Below the pieces are notes generated by a model. That model saw nothing but the letters and a program-made list of their open reading frames with translations, made no database searches and was not told the DNA's origin. Both the position numbers and the translations under genes were made by a program. 47,719 nucleotides of DNA from Acidobacteriaceae bacterium (lineage in GTDB: Bacteria > Acidobacteriota > Terriglobia > Terriglobales > Acidobacteriaceae): the NCBI GenBank assembly GCA_003139795.1, contig PLGM01000401.1:1-47719 (forward strand), in the 5' to 3' direction. Below are positions 25,286 through 32,278 of the stretch, in pieces. Each line of letters opens with the position of its first letter. Position 1 is the first letter of the stretch.

Positions 25286-26269
25286 ATGGTGGACTCAACA
25301 GCGCAGACAGCCCAACCGGAACAGAGAGCGGCCACAACGGCCTCAATCGTATTGGCGTTTGCCAGCGTCTACTTTTTCTGGGGCTCGACCTATACGGCCA
25401 TTCGCATTGGCGCAGCCGATATGCCGGCGCTGCTGCTGGCGGGGACGCGATTTCTGATTGCCGGTGCGATTCTGCTTGCCTGGTGCCGCTGGCGCCGGCT
25501 GCGCCTCGCCTGGCCTCCGAAGACCATGGCGCTGCTAGGGCTTATCGGGTTGCTGTTGCTGGGCGGTGGCAACGTGGGCCTGGTGTATGCCGAGGAAACG
25601 GTCCCCAGCGGCCTGGCTTCGCTTGTGCTGGCGGTGATTCCGCTGTATGTGGCATTGATCGAGATGATGCTGCCGGGCGGCGAACCCCTGCCGATAAGGG
25701 GCTGGCTGGGCATGGCGCTGGGCTTTGCCGGGCTTGCCGCGCTGGTTTGGCCCTCGCTGCGAAGTGGGTTGGCCGGGGACCGCACGCGCCTGCTGGCCCT
25801 GGGAGTGCTGCTGGCCGGCGCGTTTTCCTGGACCATGGGCAGCATCTTATCCCGGCGCGCGCGGTTGCCGGTAAACAGTTTTGTGGCTGCCGCCTGGCAG
25901 ATGCTGGCAGCGGGCGTCTTCAGTACTGCGCTGGGCACAGTGCTGGGCCAGTGGCCGCAATTCCATCCGACTGCCAGCGCGATCGGGTCGCTGGCGTATC
26001 TGATCACCGGAGGCTCCCTGCTGGGCTACACCGCGTTCATCTACCTCATCGAGCACGTGCCGGTGACCAAGGTATTCTCGTATGCCTATGTGAACCCGGT
26101 GGTTGCAGTGCTCTTGGGAATCTTGCTGCTCCACGAGCGGCCGGAAGCGGCGGAGTTTGCCGGTATGGCTGGAATCGTGGTGGCCGTGTTTATGCTGACC
26201 ACGGCGCAGGTGAAGGCAAAGGGCAAGCCGCGGCCTGTCGAAGAACGCGAACAAATGCCGCCGGATTAA
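25286..26269 (+). CDS. EamA/DMT family transporter
   Basis: The 327-residue protein has ten hydrophobic helices arranged as two EamA (DUF6) repeats. The first repeat opens with the signature VYFFWGSTYTAIRIG and includes RFLIAGAILLAW. The second runs from LLALGVLLAGAFSWTMGSIL to TKVFSYAYVNPVVAVLLGIL, followed by the usual LLHERPEAAEFAG and a last helix. The C-terminus is short and charged. Members export amino acids, nucleosides or other metabolites across the inner membrane; the substrate is unknown. The ribosome site is weak. It converges on the DUF4337 gene, with a hairpin at 26357 between them. Confidence 0.88.
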   Translation: MVDSTAQTAQPEQRAATTASIVLAFASVYFFWGSTYTAIRIGAADMPALLLAGTRFLIAGAILLAWCRWRRLRLAWPPKTMALLGLIGLLLLGGGNVGLVYAEETVPSGLASLVLAVIPLYVALIEMMLPGGEPLPIRGWLGMALGFAGLAALVWPSLRSGLAGDRTRLLALGVLLAGAFSWTMGSILSRRARLPVNSFVAAAWQMLAAGVFSTALGTVLGQWPQFHPTASAIGSLAYLITGGSLLGYTAFIYLIEHVPVTKVFSYAYVNPVVAVLLGILLLHERPEAAEFAGMAGIVVAVFMLTTAQVKAKGKPRPVEEREQMPPD

Positions 26270-26586
26270 AACGGCCAACAAAAGTTCCAGGTTCAAGCCA
26301 TCTCCGTCAAGCTTCGTTCCCTCACGGAGTCGTCGTGGAAGCATCCAAAAATGCGTCCAAAAAACACGCTTTTTGCCCTGAAAAAGCGGGGTTTTGGCAT
26401 AGAATGACAGCCTTCAGCCATACATTCCGCTCCCATTTGATCCCCTGCAGGGCTACCTTCACGAACCTTGGAAAGCCGGCAGCGAGTTTGTCGGCCTATA
26501 GGCCCACACCGGCGGCATGAAACGTGGCCTTTGAGGCATACGTTCACCATCAGGACGGGGTCTTGGGGCAGGTCATTTTCAACGCC
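26270..26586. other. Gap between convergent EamA and DUF4337 genes
   Basis: About 320 bases. It contains the U-rich hairpin at 26357-26397, listed separately. The remaining sequence shows no coding signal with recognisable motifs. Confidence 0.5.
26357..26397. terminator. Candidate bidirectional terminator
   Basis: An 8-bp perfect stem, CGCTTTTT (26367-26374) with AAAAAGCG (26381-26388), encloses the loop GCCCTG. It is flanked by further complementary ends, CCAAAA on the left and TTTTGG on the right, separated by short unpaired runs. Transcripts from either side would meet a U-rich segment after the stem. It lies between the convergent EamA and DUF4337 genes. Confidence 0.55.
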
Positions 26587-27132
26587 CTACTTGAGAAACA
26601 GAACTGAAGCCGCAGAGGCGATCCCAAGCAGGGAGAAGACGATGCCGAGATACCAGTAGATGCGGGTGCGGGTGAGGAGAGTAACCGAAGTGATAACCAG
26701 GCCGATCTCCAGCAGGGCCTCGCCGAGATCGAAGCGGTTGGCGCGGGCCTCGGCCTGCTCGACCTTGGCTTCAAATACCTCGGCCTTTTCCTTGTCGTCT
26801 TTCAGCTCATCGGTCCACTTGGCTTGGTGGTCGGCATAGGACTTGGCGATCTTTTTGGCGGCGTCCTTGTCGGCGATGGTCACCACGCCGAGCAGATCGG
26901 AGGTCAGGGCGGTGTCGTTGGAGCGAATCTTGTGGGCCTGGTATTCGTTCCACTGGTCGCTGGCCTTGGCCTGGTCGAGGATGGCCTCGGTGTGGGTGCG
27001 ATGACCGAGCACCGTGACAACCGCCACCAGCACGGCCAGCACAGCCATGGTAAAGGCGACCGGGCGCAATGTGGATTCGTGCTCGGCGTGCTCGGCTTGT
27101 TCCTGCAACTCCTGGGCTTCATTGGGTTCCAT
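26587..27132 (-). CDS. DUF4337 family membrane protein
   Basis: The 181-residue product has one transmembrane helix near the N-terminus (FTMAVLAVLVAVVTVLG) and two near the C-terminus (LLEIGLVITSVTLLT and YWYLGIVFSLLGIASAASVL). A charged helical domain of about 100 residues lies between (DQWNEYQAHKIRSNDTA, AKKIAKSYADHQAKWTDELK). This arrangement and the DQWNEYQAHKI segment match DUF4337, a family of unknown function. CAGGAG precedes the ATG. It starts 39 bases after the cysS stop on the same strand and may share its transcript. Confidence 0.82.
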   Translation of the reverse strand: MEPNEAQELQEQAEHAEHESTLRPVAFTMAVLAVLVAVVTVLGHRTHTEAILDQAKASDQWNEYQAHKIRSNDTALTSDLLGVVTIADKDAAKKIAKSYADHQAKWTDELKDDKEKAEVFEAKVEQAEARANRFDLGEALLEIGLVITSVTLLTRTRIYWYLGIVFSLLGIASAASVLFLK

Positions 27133-27171
27133 GGGGACGATCTCCTGATTGGTTGGGGTGTGGGGAATGGG

Positions 27172-28650
27172 CTATTTCCGCTTCCAGCGGACGCCGTCTT
27201 TGGAATCTTCTATCACGATGCCCTTCTCCGCTAACTCGTTGCGAATCTGGTCGGCGCGGGCGAAGTTGCGCTGCTTCTTGGCCTGGGTGCGCTGGGCTAC
27301 CAGGGCATCGATGGCTTCATCGGTAAGCGATTGGCGGGCAAGCAGTTCGGGGGCCACGTCGGCAAGGCGGCCGGACTGCGCGGCCCATTCGAGGGCGCGG
27401 CGCGTGGGCTCGGCGTCATGGTCCTCGATCACGTCGAAGACCGCGTCAAAACCGGCCAGAACGGCGAGAATCGCGTCGCGGTCCGCGGCAAAAAGCTGTC
27501 CCTGGTCGATGGACGTGTTGGCGGCGCGGAGGAGGTCGAAGATGGGGGCGCGGGCTTCGGCGGTGTTCAGATCGTTGGCGAGCGCGGCCAGGTAGTCTGC
27601 TTGCGCTGTTTCAGCGGCGGACTGGAGCGCGGGGCTTGCGCCGGGAGGAAAATTGCCCTGGGTGAGGCGCTGGTGGAAGGTCCGCAGCCGCTCGATGGCG
27701 TTGGTGGCTTCAATGAGGCCGTCGAAAGTGAAGTTGAGCTGATGGCGGTAGGGGACCGAAATCAGCGCCATACGAATGGCCGAGGCTTTGTAGCCCTTGA
27801 TGAGCAGGTCGCGGAGGGTAAAGAAGTTGCCCTCGCTCTTGGACATTTTGCGCCCGTCGACGAGCAGGAAGCGGACGTGCATCCAGTGGCGGGCAAAGGG
27901 CTTATGGGTAACGCTCTCGCTCTGGGCAATCTCGTTTTCGTGGTGCGGGAACATCAGGTCCTCGCCACCGGCGTGAAGGTCGAAGCTGTCGCCGAGGTAC
28001 TCCATGGCCATGGCGGAGCACTCGATGTGCCAGCCGGGGCGGCCGCGGCCGATGGCGGTATCCCAGGAGGTTTCGCCGGGTTTGGCGGCTTTCCAGAGGG
28101 CAAAGTCGCGGGCGGAGTCTTTCTCGTACTCGTCCAGATCGACGCGGGCGCCGTCTTCCATGCCGCTCAAGTCCTTTTTGCTCAGCTTTCCGTAGTCGGG
28201 GAAGGCGGCGAGGCGGAAGTACCAGGAGCCGTCTTCGGTCCGATAGGCGGCGCCGGCGGCGGCGAGGCGCTGGATCAGTTCGACCATGCGGGGAATGTGC
28301 TCGGTGGCGCAGGCGATGATCTCGGGGCGCTCCACGCGGAGGGCTTCAAGATCCTCAAAAAAAGCCTCTTCGAAGCGGGCCGTGTACTCGTGGATGGAGA
28401 TGCCGAGGGCGGCGGCGTTGTGGATGATGCGGTCGTCGACGTCGGTGATGTTCATGACGTGGCGGACGGGGGTTCCGGTGAGCTTGAGAAAACGGCGGAG
28501 GACGTCTATCTGCAAGAAGGTACGGAAGTTGCCGATGTGGCCGTAGTCGTAGACAGTGGGGCCGCAGGCGTACATGCGCAGGGCCTTGCCGTCCATGGGG
28601 ACGAGATCGTCGAGTTGTCCGGTAAGGGTGTTGAAGAGGCGGAGGGTCAT
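27172..28650 (-). CDS. cysS: Cysteinyl-tRNA synthetase
   Basis: The ATG at 28650 begins MTLRLFNTLTGQLDDL, where the family normally starts, with AAGGA just upstream; an ATG at 28677 would add 9 residues. The 492-residue length is near the usual 460-490. Class I motifs are present: MYACGPTVYDYGHIGNFRTF with the HIGH-type HIGN and the zinc-binding Cys, GWHIECSAMAMEYLG, HHENEIAQSES and the KMSKS loop (GRKMSKSEGNFFTLRDLL). A helical anticodon-binding region follows, ending KGIVIEDSKDGVRWKRK. It charges tRNA-Cys in the cytosol and is expected to be essential. Confidence 0.97.
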   Translation of the reverse strand: MTLRLFNTLTGQLDDLVPMDGKALRMYACGPTVYDYGHIGNFRTFLQIDVLRRFLKLTGTPVRHVMNITDVDDRIIHNAAALGISIHEYTARFEEAFFEDLEALRVERPEIIACATEHIPRMVELIQRLAAAGAAYRTEDGSWYFRLAAFPDYGKLSKKDLSGMEDGARVDLDEYEKDSARDFALWKAAKPGETSWDTAIGRGRPGWHIECSAMAMEYLGDSFDLHAGGEDLMFPHHENEIAQSESVTHKPFARHWMHVRFLLVDGRKMSKSEGNFFTLRDLLIKGYKASAIRMALISVPYRHQLNFTFDGLIEATNAIERLRTFHQRLTQGNFPPGASPALQSAAETAQADYLAALANDLNTAEARAPIFDLLRAANTSIDQGQLFAADRDAILAVLAGFDAVFDVIEDHDAEPTRRALEWAAQSGRLADVAPELLARQSLTDEAIDALVAQRTQAKKQRNFARADQIRNELAEKGIVIEDSKDGVRWKRK

Positions 28651-28726
28651 CGGTCCTTGGTCGAGCTGCCTGCTCATCAATGCTGGTGAAAACCGGCGTT
28701 TTTTGGGCCCTTTCGATTGTAGCAAG

Positions 28727-28752
28727 ACAGGGATCAGGAATCAGGGATCAGG
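28727..28752. repeat. CAGGGAT-type heptamer repeat, copy 1
   Basis: Tandem near-copies of the heptamer (CAGGGAT, CAGGAAT, CAGGGAT, CAGG) lie upstream of cysS. The same motif family recurs near 29438, 30775, 38591, 39594 and 41335, always at gene ends or between genes. Confidence 0.6.
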
Positions 28753-28853
28753 CGCCTGGAAGACGAAGCTGGTGATCTATGCGCAGGAGATTTTGCGGGA
28801 GTTGACAGAGGAAGAGGCCACGAATCCGGAGGCGAAGCGATCAGACGGTCTGG

Positions 28854-29108
28854 CTACCGCAGGATGCGCCAAACCTGCCAGATGGCGTAGAGGAAGAATG
28901 CCGCTGCTGCTTCCAGGCCAATTGCCATCATGGCGGCTTTCGCGCCCTTGAGGCCTTCCGCAGTCGATATATACAGGCCGTCCGCTTCCCTGGTGAAAGC
29001 AGAGTCTTCGCACAGGGAAGACGCCAATTCGGGCAGGGAACAAGCATCAGTGGTTATAGAGGCTCTAAATTCTTCAACTTCGGCCTGTTTGAGAACTTGG
29101 GTAGCCAC
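28854..29108 (-). CDS. Small membrane-anchored protein of unknown function
   Basis: A GTG at 29108 with AAGGGGGG about 8 bases upstream opens 84 codons. The N-terminal 55 residues are polar and acidic (VLKQAEVEEFRASITTDACS, LPELASSLCEDSAFTREADG). A hydrophobic C-terminal helix follows (AAMMAIGLEAAAAFFLYAIW), ending in a basic VWRILR. The topology suggests a tail-anchored or type III inner-membrane protein. The strong ribosome site and tidy composition support a real gene. No family was recognised. It lies 203 bases ahead of cysS on the same strand. Confidence 0.55.
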   Translation of the reverse strand: MATQVLKQAEVEEFRASITTDACSLPELASSLCEDSAFTREADGLYISTAEGLKGAKAAMMAIGLEAAAAFFLYAIWQVWRILR

Positions 29109-29570
29109 TTTGATTCCCCCCTTCTGAGAGTTTTATCGGCAGAACAATGAGCCTGTTCCAGCTTTTCCCGCCAAACTCTCCGCACGGCGGGTCAAACCCC
29201 CGACTGGAGTTGCACTTTCCCATGGGATACGACGGGGCAATCAGGGGACCAAACGTGAATCCTCATTCAACTCTTTGGGAGCAAGCGCCTTGACCAAAAA
29301 ACGAACCCTTGCCCCGCCACTCCCGATGATGCATTTATTACCCGACCGGGCAAGGATTGGATGTTCTAAGTTGAACAGGATGTAGAAAAATGTTCCGGGG
29401 AAATGGCCGTCGCCCCTTGGGATGGGCATGGTGGGTGACGGGAATCAGGGGCCGTCGCTGGGGAGGGGTAGAGCGGTTCTCCGGTTTTCCCGGCATTCCA
29501 AGCGGCATGCAATGTGAGCTTTTCTTAATGAAAAAACACTTAGCGGATTGGATTCTCCCTGGCGGCAATT

Positions 29571-29594
29571 GGAGACCTGCGCTCAGGATGACAT
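29571..29594 (+). repeat. CTCAGGATGACA element, short copy
   Basis: The sequence around GACCTGCGCTCAGGATGACA shares its right half (GCTCAGGATGACA) with 32851-32867 inside cca. There the left part is expanded by a CGGCTCGCTCCGCTCGCT run. Such strings recur in acidobacterial intergenic DNA as far as recalled; only two copies are in this window. Confidence 0.45.
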
Positions 29595-29656
29595 ACGTGG
29601 AGGGCGCGGCGGGCGATGTGCCGGAATGGCGAAAGACTATAAAGGGCTGTAAATAT

Positions 29657-29714
29657 GGGTATCCCACCCTAGCCGCAAAAATCCGCCGCGGCGGACGGCG
29701 AGGATGGGGCACCC
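29657..29714. repeat. Palindromic intergenic element, copy 1
   Basis: The 58-base element has imperfect terminal inverted repeats (GGGTATCCCACCCTAGCC against the complement of GGCGAGGATGGGGCACCC, 14 of 18 matching). It has a central perfect 14-bp palindrome TCCGCCGCGGCGGA at 29682-29695. A second copy lies at 32707-32766 inside cca. No open transposase is attached. Confidence 0.65.
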
Positions 29715-29837
29715 GGCACCCGGCGGTGAAGCAAGGGGGAGGCGTGGCCTTGCGGGGCGGGCTGGGGCTTTCGATAATCAAGGGTGGGCGTACGCTCAAG
29801 GGGTAAATGCGGGGCGAAGCGGCGGGGGAGGATGGAG

Positions 29838-30818
29838 ATGGAGGACGACAGGGCTTATCCAGTCGAGACCCATCCGGACCAGAGCCATCCGGACCAAACA
29901 CATCCAGTCCAAAGCCATCCGGAGCTGACACATCCGGCCGGGGAGCAGGGAGGACGGGCCGGGCGGCTTGAGGCCTGTCGAAGGGCTTATGCCGATCAGA
30001 TCGCGGAGCAGGCGGGCATTGATCCAGGGAGCGAGATTGCGGCGGCCCTGGCGGCGATTCCACGGGAGCGGTTCGTGGGACCGCCGCCGTGGAACCTTCG
30101 CCCGCCCAGCGGCTACCTTCAAACCGCCGCAAACGATCCGGTGGTGCTGTACCAGGACGTAGTCGTCCCGCTGGGCAGAGGCTGGGGGCTGAACAACGGG
30201 CAGCCGAGCCTGCACGCCATGTGCCTGGCCGCGCTGGCTCCGCAGAAGGGCGAACACGCGCTCCACGTGGGCGCCGGCACAGGCTACTACACGACCATCC
30301 TGGCCATGCTGGTGGGGGAGACGGGGCGGGTGGACGCCTATGAGATCGAGCCGGAGCTGGCGGAGCGGGCGCGGGCGAACCTGAAGGAGTTTGCGCAGGC
30401 GGCGGTGCACTGCCGGAGTGGCGCGGAGGGGCCGCTGCCGGATTGCGACGTGCTGTATGTAAGCGCCGCCGCGGCCGAGCCCCTGGCGGTGTGGCTGGAT
30501 GCGTTGCGGCCGGAGGGGCGGCTGCTGTTTCCGCTGGCAGCGGAAGGGGGTTCCGGCGAGATGCTGCTGGTGACCAGGAAGACAGACGGGACGTATGCGG
30601 CGAGGTTACTGATTTCAGTGCAGTTTGTCCGCTGCGCCGGGGCCCAGGACGAGCAGGCGGGGCGGGCGCTCAACGCGGCGTTTTGGAGGGGAGGCGGGAG
30701 CAAGGTGAGGTGGTTGCACCGCAATGACCAGCCGGACGAGAGCTGCTGGTGCGCGGGGCGGGGGTGGTGGCTGGGGACGGAATCAGGGGCCGGGGACCAG
30801 GGATCGGGAAGGCGATGA
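29838..30818 (+). CDS. Protein-L-isoaspartate O-methyltransferase-like protein
   Basis: The ATG at 29838 is preferred because GGGGGAGG lies 6 bases upstream; an ATG at 29832 is the alternative. The 326-residue protein starts with an unusual stretch of five HP-containing pentapeptides (HPDQS, HPDQT, HPVQS, HPELT, HPAGE). The methyltransferase core follows: RRAYADQIAEQAGIDPGSEI, IPRERFVGPP, the SAM-binding LHVGAGTGYYTTILAMLVG, and VDAYEIEPELAERARANL with the acidic ribose-binding residue. It resembles enzymes that repair isoaspartyl residues in aged proteins, but the VGAGTGYYT loop and the C-terminal part differ from canonical Pcm, so another substrate is possible. The last dozen residues are encoded by a CAGGGA-type repeat. 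Confidence 0.7.
   Translation: MEDDRAYPVETHPDQSHPDQTHPVQSHPELTHPAGEQGGRAGRLEACRRAYADQIAEQAGIDPGSEIAAALAAIPRERFVGPPPWNLRPPSGYLQTAANDPVVLYQDVVVPLGRGWGLNNGQPSLHAMCLAALAPQKGEHALHVGAGTGYYTTILAMLVGETGRVDAYEIEPELAERARANLKEFAQAAVHCRSGAEGPLPDCDVLYVSAAAAEPLAVWLDALRPEGRLLFPLAAEGGSGEMLLVTRKTDGTYAARLLISVQFVRCAGAQDEQAGRALNAAFWRGGGSKVRWLHRNDQPDESCWCAGRGWWLGTESGAGDQGSGRR
30775..30812. repeat. CAGGGA-type heptamer repeat, copy 2, inside the 3' end of a gene
   Basis: The string GGGACGGAATCAGGGGCCGG followed by GGACCAGGGATCGGG overlaps the last codons of the methyltransferase gene. It supplies its GTESGAGDQGSGRR tail. A closely similar GGGAATCAGGGGCC occurs near 29438. Confidence 0.5.
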
Positions 30819-30899
30819 AGGCGGGGGATGGCGGGCTGCTGGGTGGGGCGCCGGCGGAGGTGACGGAGGCGCGGAGCTTCGGATTGTAGAGCCTGCGAA

Positions 30900-32102
30900 T
30901 CATCGTCCGAGGGCGAGGGAGGGATCGGCGGAGAGATCGGGCGGGGCGAAGTCGCGGGCTTCAAGGCGGGGCCAGGCGGCGGCGCCGATCATGGCGGCGT
31001 TGTCGGTGGATAGGGCCAGGGTGGGGAACGAGACGCGGAGGTTGCGGCGGGCGGCTTCCAAGGTGAAGCGGGCGCGGAGTTCGCGGTTGGCGGCGACTCC
31101 GCCGGTGATGAGGATGCGTCGGACGGCGAGGGATTCGGCGGCGGCGAAGGTCTTCTTCATGAGGTCGCCGACGACGGCGTGCTGGAAGCTGGCGATCAGA
31201 TCGAGGGTCTGCCGGTCGCAACAGGAGAGCGCGGCTTCGACGGTGGGGCGGGGGGGGGCGTCGGGCCCGGTAAAGAGGGCTTCGCGGCGGGATTCGGCCT
31301 GGGGGCGGAGGTTGTGGAGTTCGACGTAGCGAAGGACGGCGGTCTTGATGCCGGAGAAGGAAAAGAGGAAATGGGGGTCGAGGTTGGCGATGGGGGCGGT
31401 GCGGGCGGCCTTGGTGCGGGGCGGCTTGCCGGCGAGATGAAGCTTGGGCTTGATTTGAGAGAAGGCGAAGGGGACGGCGAGGGGGTTGCCGTGCTGGGCC
31501 AGGGCGTCGATCCAGGGACCGCCGGGATAGCCGAGGCCGAGGAGCTTGGCGACTTTGTCATAGGCTTCGCCGGCGGCGTCGTCGAGGGTGCGGCCGATGA
31601 GGGCGTAGGTCCAGGAGCCGTTGGCGGGGCGGGCGAGATAGAGGTGGGTGTGGCCGCCGGAGACGACCAGGGCGAGGGCGGGCTCGGGGTCGGCGGGAGG
31701 TTGGCCGTCGGGCTGGGACTCGCGCTCGTTGAGGAGGACGGCGTGGATGTGGCCTTCGAGGTGGTTGACGGCGATGAGGGGGAGATTCCGGGCGAAGGCG
31801 AGGGCTTTGGCGTAGGTGATACCGACAAGGAGGGCTCCGGCGAGACCGGGACCGCTGGTGACGGCGATGGCGTCGAGATCGGCGAGGGTGATGCCGGCTT
31901 GCGCCAGCGCGGCGCGGACGACAGGAACGATGGCGCGGAGATGCTCGCGGCTGGCTAGCTCGGGGACGACGCCGCCGTAACGGGCGTGGGTGGCGATCTG
32001 GGAGGCGACGACGGAGGAGAGAGTGCGGGCTCCGCGCTGGACGACGGCGGCGGCGGTCTCGTCGCAGGAGGATTCGATGGCTAGGATGAGGCCGGCGCTC
32101 AT
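30900..32102 (-). CDS. tsaD: tRNA N6-adenosine threonylcarbamoyltransferase TsaD
   Basis: The product has 400 residues against about 340 for typical TsaD. Motifs of the ASKHA-fold family are intact: LAIESSCDETAAAVV, HARYGGVVPELASREH, GPGLAGALLVGI, VNHLEGHIHA with metal-binding histidines, VVSGGHTHLYL, GLGYPGGPWID, FSFSGIKTAVL, LITGGVAANREL and STDNAAMIGAAAW. Extra length lies in an insertion around PQAESRREALFTGPDAPPRP and in small loops. TsaD adds the threonylcarbamoyl group to A37 of ANN-decoding tRNAs with TsaB and TsaE, which are not in the window. It is divergent from cca, with a GTTAGC repeat in the shared upstream region. Confidence 0.96.
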   Translation of the reverse strand: MSAGLILAIESSCDETAAAVVQRGARTLSSVVASQIATHARYGGVVPELASREHLRAIVPVVRAALAQAGITLADLDAIAVTSGPGLAGALLVGITYAKALAFARNLPLIAVNHLEGHIHAVLLNERESQPDGQPPADPEPALALVVSGGHTHLYLARPANGSWTYALIGRTLDDAAGEAYDKVAKLLGLGYPGGPWIDALAQHGNPLAVPFAFSQIKPKLHLAGKPPRTKAARTAPIANLDPHFLFSFSGIKTAVLRYVELHNLRPQAESRREALFTGPDAPPRPTVEAALSCCDRQTLDLIASFQHAVVGDLMKKTFAAAESLAVRRILITGGVAANRELRARFTLEAARRNLRVSFPTLALSTDNAAMIGAAAWPRLEARDFAPPDLSADPSLALGR

Positions 32103-32137
32103 GGGTTTAGTTTAGCGGCTGGGGTGGGTTGGGTTTG

Positions 32138-32187
32138 GCGAGTTAGCGTCCCGCTGACTCGGGACATAGCGAGTTAGCAGGTTAGCG
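32138..32187. repeat. GTTAGC repeat element, copy A
   Basis: GCGAGTTAGC occurs on both sides of a 6-bp hairpin (GTCCCG at 32148, CGGGAC at 32160), followed by AGGTTAGCGGG. The same layout, GTTAGC units around a short GC-rich stem, recurs near 38633 and, inverted, near 45566. It lies in the shared upstream region of tsaD and cca. Confidence 0.6.
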
Positions 32188-32278
32188 GGGGCGTGGGCGA
32201 GGGAGCGATTGTGGTTTCCCGCTCTTTTGGAGGATGAAACGGAAAGGAAGGGGCGCAGGGTGTTGTGGGCGAGAGAGA

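Larger units (their letters stand above)
29109..29837. other. Repeat-rich intergenic gap
   Basis: About 730 bases without a supported gene. An 8-bp inverted pair (CCTTGCCC at 29307, GGGCAAGG at 29348) lies on the left. On the right are a GGGAATCAGGGGCC stretch near 29438 that matches one near 30779, a CTCAGGATGACA-type element at 29571-29594, and the palindromic element at 29657-29714. The mixture suggests successive insertions of small repeats. The sequence around 29600-29700 is open in several frames, but those frames read repeat sequence. Confidence 0.55.

Noticed and set aside
27331-28689. A 452-codon plus-strand frame opposite cysS
   Set aside because: Gly/Val/Asp-rich shadow; cysS has all class I synthetase signatures on the other strand.
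29870-29940. Short tandem repeats at 29870-29940 considered as a CRISPR-like array
   Set aside because: Units are 15 bases, degenerate and in frame, with no spacers; they encode HP pentapeptides.
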